Source of the DNA: Haliclona indistincta
Lineage: Eukaryota > Porifera > Demospongiae > Haplosclerida > Chalinidae
Assembly: GCA_964017065.1 (NCBI GenBank)
Contig: OZ024785.1
Span: forward strand, 8,059,672 to 8,123,671
Length of the DNA stretch: 64,000 nucleotides
Reading direction: 5' to 3'
The notes under the pieces are model-generated. The model had not been told where the DNA came from. It saw only the letters and a list, made by a program, of their open reading frames with translations, and ran no database searches. Of this stretch, positions 34,015 to 47,063 are shown in pieces (position 1 is the first letter of the stretch; each line of letters starts with the position of its first letter). Made by a program: the position numbers and the translations under genes.

Positions 34015-36703
34015 CTACAGCATGCTAGTGAAGGTGCGCTCGAGTTTCCCAAACGTGGGTCGATCAGCTGGATTGTAGTTCCAGCATTTCATCATGACTT
34101 GGTAGACCTCTTGTGGGCAGTTTCTTGGACGTGACATCCTGTAGCCTCGCTCGATCATTGCCAGCAATTCCTTGTTATAGATTCCTGGATAGGGCCTGCG
34201 TCCCTGAGTGAATGTTTCCATGAGGAGTATGCCGAATGACCAGACATCAGACTTAGAAGTAAACTTGTTTTCTTTAGCAGCTTCAGGTGCTGTCCACTTG
34301 ATTGGAAAGAAGGATTCCGTCGAGTGGAGAGTGTCACTGATGTGAATAGCAAGACTGAAGTCAGCTATTTTCACTTTGTTTTCTTCACCAATTTGTATGT
34401 TTCTTGCTGCAAGATCCCTGTGAATATATTGTCGTTCTTCTAGGTACTTCATTCCACTCGCAATCTGTTGTGCAATAATGGTTAGCTGCAACATCTCGAG
34501 ATTCCGTCCCTCCATTTTCTGCAGGTAATCAATCAGCTGTCCTTGAGCCATGTACTCAGTGACCATGAACGCTGGTTGGCGTTGACAGAAGCCATAAACC
34601 TGCAGTAGATTCTCATGGTTGAATTTCCTCATCATCTCTGCTACTGCAACAAAACGACTAACTGTCATGCCCTCTGAGCTGTGTATCTTGATCGCAACTG
34701 TGAATCCCTTCCACATTCCTTCCCAAATCTCACCAAAGTGATCGGCACTAGTACAATGCCTGAAACTAACTTGAGAGCGTTGAATCTCCCAATTCGTTGC
34801 TGAAGGGGTCTCTGACTTAGGGCATGGAGCGGCTAGTCGACAACAAATTCCATGAGAATTTGTCATGTGTTCTTTTACAAACTCTTCTACTGAGTGGAAC
34901 TTGTTCTTTGGAGACACACAGAAGAGGCCCTCTTCAGTGACTTTAATACGATAGTGTTTGACTTCATCATAAAATCGAACTACCAGAGAGTAGTTGTCAA
35001 GATTTGCGTCACTTTCTCTGATAAGAAAAGATCCATTTGGGTCTCCACATAGGACCAATTTCTTGTTGGCATCCGCTTGTTTGATTCTTCCAAAATACCA
35101 TCTTTAGTGACAATAAATAATTATTCATCAATAAAATCGCAGCTTACTTCTCTGGGCACACATGGTTACTGGGTATCCATCCCTCTTTGTTTGTTAGTAA
35201 GGAACGGGCTAGCCACGTGATTCCATCAGGCTTATAGATTATATTCAACTTTTCTCCTGAAGTAGTATAATGAATGACAGGTCAGTAGTTCGGTATTAGT
35301 AGTACCTTTAACAAAGCTGAGATTTTCTGCTAGATATTGAGCTTCAAACGTGTACAGAGCCACTACAATATCATATTTCTTGCTGCTTCTCCCTTTAAAA
35401 TGTGAATAGTTATTCAAATTAGCAGTACATGTACACACAGCAGTTCAACAGTACTTTCACTCTAAGAATATTGTTTTGTAAATGTATTTTTAACAGTATC
35501 GTGTACACATACCTACTGGCTTAGGTGCAACTGGTGGACCTCGTGATGGTCTAGGAGATTGTGGTTTAAAGGAAGTGTATGGTACAATAGGATCTGTTGA
35601 AGAGTGACTCGATGAGAGGAAGCGTCACTAGTTGCCTTACCTTTAGAGTTGGGAGCTGAGGGTATTGAGGAAGTTGATGACTTGGATGAGAATGGTGTAC
35701 TGAAGGGAGATGAATTCTTTGATTCTATACACGAGAGTTGTGTAACAAGTTGTTTAAGGTTAATAGTGGCGCGCTTACGTTTTTGACAGATGAGCTCATG
35801 CCGTGATGGATAGGAGCCAATGGTTTCTGCTATAGACTGCAAACTAGTAAGTACATCTCTAGCACTTGGACGTGATTCGGGATCATTCTGAAGGCATTTG
35901 TGAATTAGGTTTCTGTGTGAATGGTCCTCCTTGAGCTCTGCCAAGTAGTCCTTCCTGCGATCAATCTCTGGTACTCTGCGGTACACATTGCTGCTATTTG
36001 ATGCACTGACAAACTCTTCAGTAGGAACAGGCCATTTGTTGACACACATGTGAAGTGTGAGGACTCCGAATGAGAACACATCCAGTTTAGTGTTGTAGGT
36101 AGGCTTTGCTGAGAGAGCCTCTGGTGGCATGTAGGCTACTGTGCCAGGCTGTTTAGTGAACTGACGTGAGAAATGATTATCAATAATAATCTTAGCCACT
36201 CCAAGATCAGCAATTTTAGCAACAAAGTGGCTGTTGAGCAGGACATTGTTGGAAGTGAGGTCGCGATGAATGATGGGAGGACTCTGATTGTGCAAGTGGA
36301 GCAGTCCCTGAGCTACATCTATCAGCATGTCATTCTTTAGCGTCAGTGCTAAGCTAGGATACCTATCCAGACACTTTGATAGTGTCATTTCCATCATCTC
36401 TAACACCATCAAAGGCAGGCTTGCTTGAGGAGAGGGGAAATATACTCCTAGTAACTGGACTATCTTAGGATGGCGCTGACGACTGTGCTGAAAGCATTCT
36501 TCTACAAACTGTTGGACAATCTGTCCGCATTCCTCACGACTTGTTTCCAGCAGTATCTGATGAAGTTTCTTTCCGGCGCATCGCAGTCCATTAACATCGA
36601 CTTCCACAACCACTCCATATGAGCCACGACCCAGCTCATTGTCCTTCACTGTCACACCAGAGAGCTGCAGAACCTTTAGCTGCTCACGAGCATTCACAGC
36701 CAT
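34015..36703 (-). CDS. Dual-kinase protein: TKL kinase + SH3 + SH2 + Src-like kinase, copy 1
   Basis: Six exons on the minus strand: 36703-35779, 35724-35641, 35593-35513, 35392-35306, 35256-35148 and 35101-34015. They total 2373 nt, in frame, giving 790 aa. Residues 1-300 form a TKL-type kinase: GRGSYGVV loop, HRDLTSNN, DLGVAK. A Ser/Pro-rich linker with GPPVAPKPV (an SH3-ligand type PxxP) follows. SH3 begins YDIVVALYTFEA and ends GWIPSNHVCPEK, and SH2 has SFLIRESD. The last domain is a Src-like tyrosine kinase with VAIKI, HRDLAARN and KWTAPEA. The tyrosine kinase domain has DFS instead of DFG, a poor glycine loop, no activation-loop tyrosine and no inhibitory tail. The last two exons match the paralogue at 37086-40085 in length (109 and 1087 nt). 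No myristoylation site. It is likely a cytoplasmic signalling protein; its partner and substrates are unknown. Confidence 0.88.
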
Positions 36704-37085
36704 AACAGTCTATTTGGAAAAGAAGTCTACAATATCTGATTGTTAACATGCACTTGCCTTGTCTGCCGACGAGAAAAATCACTCAGTTTACTGATGCTGT
36801 GTGTGACACCAAATATGGTTCATGTTATATAGTAGGGTTTTGGTATATGATGACGTCACATGTATTGCTTAAAATAGCCTTCTTATAAATCCTTTATCGA
36901 CCGTTTGTGCATAGAATATTCTGCTACTAACAATTGTTTTGCCTCGCACACTATGGGCTATGTCAACTATTGGCTGTGTAGTTTATAAGGTTTAGCATAA
37001 CTTGTTGTGCTGTTTTTGTTATGAATCGCATTTGGAGTGGTAAAATTTGCATTGCACTTGGTTTCACCATCACAACGCGTGCAGT
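36704..37085. promoter_or_regulatory. Shared divergent promoter of the two dual-kinase genes, with a CRE palindrome
   Basis: 382 bp separate the two start codons. TGACGTCA, the full CREB/ATF site, lies at 36851-36858. The site is short enough to arise by chance, but its position midway between two divergent paralogues makes a shared control region plausible. Confidence 0.5.
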
Positions 37086-40085
37086 ATGGACATCCGAGAA
37101 CAACTGAAAGAGTTGGAACTTACTGATGTTGCCGTAGTTGGTAAAGAGCTTGGTCGCGGCTCTTATGGTGTTGTGATAGAAGTGAAGGTGAATGGATTGC
37201 CGTGTGCAGCCAAGCAACTGCACCAAGTGTTGCAGGAAGCGGGTCAGGAGCTTATTAAATGCCGTTTTGTGGAGGAATGCCTTCAGCACAGTCGTCAGCG
37301 CCATCCTAAGATAGTCCAGCTACTGGGGGTGTATTTCCCCTCTCCTCAAGCAAGCCTGCCTCTGATTGTGCTAGAGATGATGGAGATGACTTTGACTAAG
37401 TGTTTGGAAAAGCATCCAAACTTGCCATCGACACTAAGAAATGACATACTGTTAGATGTAGCTCAAGGCCTGCTCTATCTCCACAATCAGAGCCCTCCCA
37501 TCATTCATCGTGACCTCACTTCCAACAATGTCCTGCTCAACAGAAATTTAGTAGCAAAAATCGCCGACTTGGGTGTTGCGAAATTATTCAACTTCAACCC
37601 AAGTCACTCCAGCCAGCTCACCAAAACGCCTGGTGCAGTGACCTACATGCCTCCAGAGGCTCTAACATCTAGACCTGTATACGACACTAAACTTGACATA
37701 TTCTCATTTGGAGTGCTCATCTTGTACGTTTATACGAACAAGTTGCCCACACCAACCGATGAGTTTGTAATGGAACCAGAGACAGCGCTGTATCGCAGGG
37801 TCACGGAGATCAAGCGCAGAGAGGAGTACCTATTGGAGATGGGAGATGAACACACACACGCTGACCTAGTACGCAATTGCCTCCAAAATCAGCCCAAGTC
37901 TCGTCTGACAGCAGAATTAGTGGTCCGCTGTTTGCAGGCTATATCTTCAAAAATTGGGTGCTTCCCAAGCAGGCTAGACTTGCTTGAAGGCAAGCAATAA
38001 CTTTGCAATAAAGCAACTAAATTTTCTTTTTTTTCAGATCCTGGAAATTTTTCCTTCTTTCCATCTTCTTCTCTCCCTCTAACTACTCCTCCCAGCAACA
38101 CTAAAAGCTCTTCTTCCTCTTCTACTCAATCTGAAGCCTCTCCGCTCCCTGTTTCTCCCTCAACCCCCACGTCTCCCACCACTGATGAAGCAGACAGTGA
38201 TTCTCCACCTGTCAGGGCCTACACATTTTCTAGAAGAAGCGCTGTCATTTATACCAACAAGTTCAGAGCTAGAAAATTGACTGGTCCAAGTTCTGATTCA
38301 GCACTCTCTAAGAAAATATCATCTTCAGGTGTGTGTATAGTAGCATACATTGAGAGATCAACATGCATTTTTGTGAAATGGTTACAGAAAATAATTAGTA
38401 CTGTGCAGAGGATGCATTGCCAGTTATTATTTTGCAAAATCAGCTAGTTAATTGGTTTGTTGTCAATACTTTGGACTAAAAACACTGCCTACGCTCATGA
38501 TAAACTTTCACTACCTGATTGCGTAACAGCAACTTTCACTGCCTGATTGCGTAACAGCAACTTTCATTGCCTGATTGCGTAACAGCATAACTTTCACCAC
38601 CAATAGCTCATTTGGAGCCTAGCATAATTATTGTGAACTAAATCTATAATGATCTTGTTTTGATGAGTGTGTTCTTGTGTACTAGGTATAGGTGATGATG
38701 TTACAGACTTGGGAGGAGATCTTGTTGTTAAAGCCCTTTACAAGTATGACCCACTAGGTCCTAGAGATCTTGCCTTCAACAAAGGTACCTTGTGTCCCTA
38801 GAACCTTTTCTAGAAGTCCATCTTCTTTGTAGATGAAACACTTCAGATACTGAACAAGTCCAGTAGGATGAAGTGGCTAGCTCGCTCTCTCAAGACAGGA
38901 AAGGAAGGGCACTTACCAAGCAGCTATGTGATACCAGCTGAGTGAGTCCCTTTTCCATTTGTAAAGCACATTAATTTGTCTTTTTTCTTGTATCGCAGAT
39001 GGTATTTTGGTAAAATGAAAACCACCACAGCTCAGAAAAAGCTTCTCCAGGATGGTATCGAAACAGGCACCTTTCTGATTAGAGAGAGTGACAGCTATCC
39101 TGACAACTTCTCTCTGTCTGTTCGATTTCATAGAACTGTCCGTCACCACACCATCAGTAAGACACCTAACAACAGTTTCTACATCGTTCCTAAGTCGATG
39201 TGCAATACAATAGAAGGTCTAATCAGGCACTATATGACAGCGTGCAATGGACTGTGTTGCCAATTGACAGTGCCTTGCCCGAAAAATGATCGCCCGTCAG
39301 CTTATCGATGGGAGACAGATCACTCACAGATCAACCTCAAACGTTGTATCGGTACGAGCATGCTTGGTGAGGTGTGGGATGGAGTTTGGAAAGAGACCAT
39401 TCCAGTTGGTATCAAAATCAGAAATGCCGACGTGATGTCATGCTCTCGGTTTCTCTCCATTGCTGAGATCATGAAGAAACTCAATCACGTGCAGTTGATA
39501 CAGCTCTATGGAGTGTGTACTACAGAGCCGATGATGCTCGTGACTGAGTTCATGAAGTACGGCTGCCTTGTTGAATATCTTCAAAGACCAGGAAGGGGTT
39601 GTAACCTCAAGCTACCAGTACTCGTCGACATGGCTAAACAAATAGCCAGCGGAATGTCATATCTGCAATCCCAGTCTTACATTCATCGAGATCTTGCTTC
39701 CAGGAATATGCAAGTAACTGAAGGCAACAGAGTGAAGATAGCTGACTTTAGTCTGACGATACACAGCAGTAGTCCTCCATCTCAATCCACCTTGGTACCT
39801 GTCAAATGGACCGCCCCTGAAGCTGTCAAGGAGAATCGATTCACTAGCAAGTCCGATGTTTGGTCGTTTGGTGTTTTCCTCATGGAACTAGTCACTCGTG
39901 GGTCCATACCATTTCCACAGAAGCCGATCGAAGAGGTGCTGCTCATGGTTGAGCAAGGCTATCGCATGCCTTGCCCGCATCAGTGCCCCGATCCCCTCTA
40001 TCAGATTATGATGGATTGCTGGAAACTAGACCCTAAAGAACGACCGACATTTGATCAACTGTATGCAACTTTGAAGGACTTCTGA
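37086..40085 (+). CDS. Dual-kinase protein: TKL kinase + SH3 + SH2 + Src-like kinase, copy 2
   Basis: Five exons: 37086-37989, 38038-38328, 38686-38784, 38833-38941 and 38999-40085; 2490 nt, in frame, 829 aa. The TKL domain has G23-x-G25-x2-G28, K43, HRD at 141-143, N148 and DLG at 161-163, so it looks catalytically complete. Intron 1 starts GCAAGC, a GC-AG intron. A Ser/Thr/Pro linker (about 302-400) precedes SH3 (VVKALYKYD to GHLPSSYVIPAE). SH2 starts at W469 with phosphotyrosine-binding FLIRES (Arg 496). The C-terminal tyrosine kinase retains the VAIK-type lysine (VGIKI), HRDLASRN and WTAPEA but has D717-F718-S719, no tyrosine between there and WTAPEA, and ends ten residues after RPTF, so it lacks the Src tail. 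The N-terminal domain replaces the usual lipid anchor. An alternative reading as two genes is disfavoured by continuous phases and the matching paralogue. Confidence 0.9.
38506..38590. repeat. 28-bp tandem repeat in an intron of dual-kinase copy 2
   Basis: Three units of actttcactgcctgattgcg type lie within the 357-bp intron between the linker and SH3 exons. Confidence 0.85.
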
Positions 40086-40211
40086 ATTGCACATCAAGTG
40101 AATAGACTAATCGTAGTTATGGTTTTTGAAATACGCGCGTTTTCTATCATGTATCATGAATAATGTTGAAGACAATACGCTCCACCCAATTAATTAAGCA
40201 TAACGAGCAAG

Positions 40212-42588
<2,377 letters not shown>

Positions 42589-42711
42589 CACACGCTATAA
42601 TCTCATCATGTTCTTGTGTTATCAATCTTTGCAAAATTGTACTATATTACACTTGCTACAGTGGTAGTACTAGCGCTACAAGTAATAAAAACATTTTAAC
42701 CGAGACATGTA

Positions 42712-42919
42712 GTATGGAAACAAGATTGTGAAAAGGTAAATAAACAAGATATGAAAGAAAAATTATTGTACATGTAACAATAGCAGTGTAATGCTACCTT
42801 CCGTATCACAGCTATAGAAAGCAGTTAATTTAGGGAGGTAGCAGTACACTGCTATTGTTACAATAATTTTTATTCCATATCTTGTTTACTTACCTATTTC
42901 ACAATCTTGTTTCCATACT
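42712..42919. repeat. Foldback inverted repeat with 85-bp arms
   Basis: The arm gtatggaaacaagattgtga ... gtaatgctacct at 42712-42800 is matched in reverse by aggtagcagtacactgctat ... gtttccatac at 42836-42919. Arms are imperfect. It lies just after the P450 gene and could be a MITE or contribute to 3' ends of the convergent genes. No target duplication found. Confidence 0.85.
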
Positions 42920-43009
42920 TTTTTGATATTTCAACCCTAAATTTTTTGCATTATTAAATAATGTTTCTTCTTAGCAAGCAGTTGATGCGTTGGGATTCTT
43001 AGCAAGCAG

Positions 43010-43834
43010 TTAATACCAGTACCCTCCACCATTAGCTGAGTTTGGCCCATCTTCATCGTCACGTCGTTTTGAATTTGTCCAGCCATGCCAATAAGGTGGG
43101 TCATCATCGTCATCATCAATCTCAGATTCTTTCTCTTCTAAATACGCAATGTGTTCATCCATGAGTAATCTTTGGGTTTCTGTGTCACGATCTGATAAAG
43201 CGTCTATGGTAGAATAATACGTTTTCAATAGTGCTTGTCTTAGCTCATCACTAGGAGCTTGTGTTACTAGGTATTCCAAAACAAAACGTGTATTCCATGG
43301 TTCCAGTTGATAACCTTGCCGATAAAGTTTTCTAATTTCAATAAAACCTACAGATTTCTTCGGGTGCATATAAACCCACGAAAATTGTATATTCGGTCTG
43401 GGGTTATGCAAAGTTTCAAATATTCTGACACACTTGCTACATGGAGAGAAACTAATCCCAATTCTATACAGTTGATGCGTTGGGATGTTATCAATTACTT
43501 TTACTTCAGCGTGTAAGCCACTATCACTAAAAAACACTCCCAGAATTTCCCCTTCGCGGTTCATTCCATATGCAGCTGTAAGACTAGGGAAGTACATATA
43601 GTCAGGGTCTTGTCTGATATTCCTCTCAACATTCCTGTCATAGGTGTTGCTTGCCAAAATGTTCATTATTAGCGGGTGAACGAGCAGTTCTCCATTCTCA
43701 TTTGAAAGTATAGCTCCAGTAAACACAGCACTTAGTAGTTTTTTCCACTCTTCTTCATTAAGCTGATAACGATGAGGAGCAGATGCATTTGTAATCAAAA
43801 ACAGGACAACTAAAACAACTTTTGAAGCTACCAT
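43010..43834 (-). CDS. Secreted AID/APOBEC-like zinc-dependent deaminase
   Basis: Single exon, 274 aa. The N-terminus is a signal peptide (SKVVLVVLFLITNASA). The core holds GLHAEVKVIDN and, 20 residues after the HAE, SFSPCSKCVRIFE: the H-x-E ... P-C-x2-C zinc and proton-shuttle signature of cytidine-deaminase-like enzymes. The HAEVKVID and FSPCSKC wording, with NIQFSWVYMH after it, follows the order of the AID/APOBEC branch. The tail is acidic (DDDDDD) with a WHGW and a C-terminal GYWY. AID/APOBEC-like proteins are known in sponges, cnidarians and other invertebrates, some secreted and proposed to act in immunity. Substrate (DNA, RNA, free base) cannot be deduced. A toxin-type bacterial deaminase origin is the alternative; AID/APOBEC fits better. 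Confidence 0.8.
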   Translation of the reverse strand: MVASKVVLVVLFLITNASAPHRYQLNEEEWKKLLSAVFTGAILSNENGELLVHPLIMNILASNTYDRNVERNIRQDPDYMYFPSLTAAYGMNREGEILGVFFSDSGLHAEVKVIDNIPTHQLYRIGISFSPCSKCVRIFETLHNPRPNIQFSWVYMHPKKSVGFIEIRKLYRQGYQLEPWNTRFVLEYLVTQAPSDELRQALLKTYYSTIDALSDRDTETQRLLMDEHIAYLEEKESEIDDDDDDPPYWHGWTNSKRRDDEDGPNSANGGGYWY

Positions 43835-44465
43835 ACTTTCAGAGAATCAACTGCTGAGACACTAGCTTGTTCAAACTGTAGAGATAGATAATTAACCAAA
43901 ACTTTACCAAATAATACATGTACTTTTAATTATGGAGTTCTTGTGTGTGGTGCACAGTCACCTAGTGGTCTCCTCTTATTATTCCAAGTTTGAGTGCTGT
44001 TGCATAAACAGCATTAGCGGGACGGACGACGCCTGCTGCTGGCGAGTGTTAGGTACACTATGTGCGACAACGGCACAAGACAGATGAGAATAAATACTAT
44101 AGACACACTTGTCTTCTTGTGCTTCACATGCATTTGTATCGTTTTTCCCGAAATAAAGTCTGGTTTCTTGAATATTAGCACTCACGTGTTGATATGCAGC
44201 TATTATACGGAAGATCTTTGTTAATGTCTATGGCCCGATGTCTACTCAATGATGAATCCAGCTAGCAACAGCAGCCTACGTCAAGGAAATTGTCCGCCAT
44301 GATGGTGAGCGCGCGCCGCAAAATTAGTATTACGACTATTGGGCATAGCCGGTTGACAATCGATAACTATGAAAAACGGTGAATATTATTATTTTTCCGC
44401 GGGTGCGCATGATTAGTTTTTGCTAACCGTACAGCGGTTTTCCGAGATCTTGCATGTATACTATA
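43835..44465. other. Intergenic stretch upstream of the deaminase gene
   Basis: Probably holds the deaminase promoter. No other open frame or repeat is convincing. Confidence 0.45.
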
Positions 44466-44738
44466 GGGATAGACTAAGTTCACCCAACCTGAGGTGCGGA
44501 TGTGTGACGTCACGGGAAGGAAGCACGTGACATGCCCGCGCATGTGTATTATAATAGAATATCACTATAAAGCCTAGTTCCAATGTCAAGTCGGCAACAG
44601 GTCTCTGTGGCGCAATGGGTAGGTGTTGTCAGGAGCCCATAACGAGAAGGAGCGTCCAACGTGCAGGACCAACCTATGACCAAAATCCTTAAGTAGGAAG
44701 TCCATATATGGGGACCGCTGTGTAAACTGTTGGGTTAA

Positions 44739-45720
44739 CATAGGGTCTCCAATGAAAAAAATCGACAGTCACAGATTCAGCGGGCTTGCATCTCGGTGTG
44801 TAGAGTGGTTCGACCCGAACATAAAACGGACAAACAGAGAAGCGCCAAGTCCTTCCTTTTCGCAGGAAAAAATAAAAACACTCGATATAACTGGACGGAG
44901 CTAGCCAATCGTAAGTAAATACTTTTTGTTCAAACCACATTCAGCGCCAAAGCTTATTTTTGTTGGTAAGGATGCACAGCATCATGCTGTCAAGATTTCC
45001 AAGCTCTTCGACGACGCAGCGATCTTTATGCGCTGTTTCCAGGCCATACATTGAAAGAGGGCGGGCCCTAAGACGATGACGAAAATAGACTTAGGACTCC
45101 AGCGCTTTTGTAAATTGTGCTGTAGCAACCCTAATGCAGATTTTACTTAGTTAGGTATCAATACATCTGCACAGCAAGTTTTATGAAGTTCATAAACTTC
45201 CTTCCATCTGGCTCAAAATTTTTCTGTTTAATTTTTGGTTTTCTGAGCCAGATGGAAGGAAGTATATGAACTTGATAAAACTTGCTGTGCATATGTATCG
45301 ATACCTAACTAAGTAAAATCTGCATGAGGGTTGCTACAGTACAATTTACAAAAGCGCTGGAGTCATAAGTCTATTTTCGTCATCGTCTTGGGGCCCCGCC
45401 CTCTTTCAATGTATGGCCTGGAAACAGCGCATAAAGATCGCTGCGTCGTCGAAGAGCTTGGAAATCTTGACAGCATGATGCTGTGCATCCTTACCAACAA
45501 AAATAAGCTTTGGCGCTGAATGTGGTTTGAACAAAAAGTGTTTACTTACGATTGGCTAGCTCCGTCCAGTTATTTCGAGTGTTTTTATTTTTTCCTGCAA
45601 AAAAGAAGGACTTGGCGCTTCTCTGTTTGTCCGTTTTATGTTCGGGTCGAACCACTCTACACACCGAGATGCAAGCCCGCTGAATCTGTGACTGTCGATT
45701 TTTTCATTGGAGACCCTAGG
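44739..45720. mobile_element. TTAA-flanked 982-bp palindrome
   Basis: Two 476-bp arms (44739-45214 and 45245-45720) are near-perfect reverse complements around a 30-nt AT-rich spacer. TTAA lies immediately outside both ends (44735-44738, 45721-45724). The ends read CATAGGGTCTCC and, from the right, CCTAGGGTCTCC. The TTAA target site suggests piggyBac-type mobilisation of a foldback element. No coding function. Confidence 0.85.
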
Positions 45721-46072
45721 TTAACATTAATGATATTCATAACTACTTCGTTTTCGTAGTAACATACGTACACAACCACGAGTACGAGTACGATCGAGTG
45801 CTAGTTCAGCGGTACGCGGTGCATGAAGTATGGAACCAGCTGTCAGCGTTGTAGATGTCGAAACAACACCTACTACACCTCTTTCGGGCCAGAAGCGGGC
45901 ACACACGGCTGACCATGACAATCCAACAACGCCCCACGCCACAATTACACGTATAATGTACGTACGTACAGAACGAACAATTGTTTTGACAGTGGCGTGG
46001 CCTTGTTACAAGGGGCTGGACCTGGTCTGCCAAATATGGACTTTCTACTTGAGGATTTTGGTCATAGGTTGG

Positions 46073-47015
46073 TAAGGGAGGGCGGGGTAATTCCGCCCAC
46101 ACTTCCGTGTTTCCAACTTAAGAGCTGCTTTACTCCAGCAGAGAACAATCTTTCCAACCAATAGCAGGATCTTGTAGGTCAATCTAAGTACTCTTAGTGG
46201 TTGCAACTAGAGCAAGTCACTATCACCGTTAATAATAACAGCAGCTTGACTTTCCTAATTACTGAGAAAATTCCAAAATTATTTTTTCGGGGTAATTCCG
46301 CCCACCACGTTTTTTCTATTGTGAAGAGGAATTGCTAGTGGAAACGGTTTTTAGCCGTGAAAGAAAGGTTCTATACTATTTCCCAATAATCTCTGAAAGT
46401 ATTCGTGCGCAATCATGTGAGTCAGCAGCCAATTATTCGTGGAATATGAACATGAAATCAGAATGCTGAATAAACATGGATGAATAAGTGATGAGTCATA
46501 GAAAACCGAGTTCCAGTTGTTGTGAGTAACAATCATGTCGCTGACAGAAGGCACAGAGCCATTCTTCCTCCTCGCTCAGCATACTTTTCATTTCCTGTCG
46601 TCATTTCAGCAAGCCACACCTCTTAAAATTTCCTTCCTCGTGAGTGCGCTCCAAGGCCGCTTGCAGCCAGAGATCTGGAGTGTCTAAGCATCCCAAACTG
46701 TTTTTATAGTATAATTGACTGTTAATAATTCATTCTATGCTTACACGAGGCTTTGAGTATAAAGCATGATTGAGCTAAGTAAGTTTTAGGAAGTTTTTTG
46801 TAGTTTTTCGTCTACCGTGATGAATAGATATTAATTTTTTTATCAAAAGAAAGCAAGCTCATGCGCTTGCTTCAGCAGTTCAGTATAGCTATATAGTGTA
46901 GCTATTTATTCAGCACTTTGCTGCTGCCGTTCGCTTGCTTGTTTGCAGGCATCAGGTGCTCGAACTTGGAATGAGCGGAATTACCCCGTGGGCGAAATTA
47001 CCCCGCCCTCCCTTA
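46073..47015. mobile_element. TA-flanked element with GC-rich inverted ends
   Basis: Ends read TAAGGGAGGGCGGGGTAATT on the left and the same from the right, continuing to cgcccac. An internal partial copy of the end (ggggtaattccgcccacc) lies near 46289. It interrupts the right terminal repeat of the hAT MITE. A TA target duplication as in Tc1/mariner is possible. No transposase. Confidence 0.75.
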
Positions 47016-47063
47016 CCGAGGAAATGTATTAGTGTTGGACGCTCCTTCTCGTTATGGGCTCCT

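Larger units (their letters stand above)
44630..47063. mobile_element. hAT-type MITE inserted in a tRNA-like sequence
   Basis: Left end CAGGAGCCCATAACGAGAAG, right end (reverse complement) AGGAGCCCATAACGAGAAG, matching on through ggagcgtccaac. The 8-bp direct repeat GGTGTTGT lies at 44622-44629 and 47064-47071, the length expected for hAT. The inverted repeats resume further in (accaacctatgaccaaaatc on the left and its complement near 46046-46074), which shows that the element at 46073 interrupted the right arm later. A short open frame at 45830 has no known match. Confidence 0.8.

Noticed and set aside
31711..34052. Alternate-frame 101- and 150-aa proteins overlapping the POT genes
   Set aside because: They are similar to each other only because the two POT genes are paralogues; the POT frame explains the conservation.
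42937..43119. Met-rich minus-strand frame
   Set aside because: It overlaps the end of the deaminase gene in another frame.
45830..46075. Small gene starting MEPAVSVVDVE
   Set aside because: It lies inside the hAT MITE, has no partner exon or family match, and is short.
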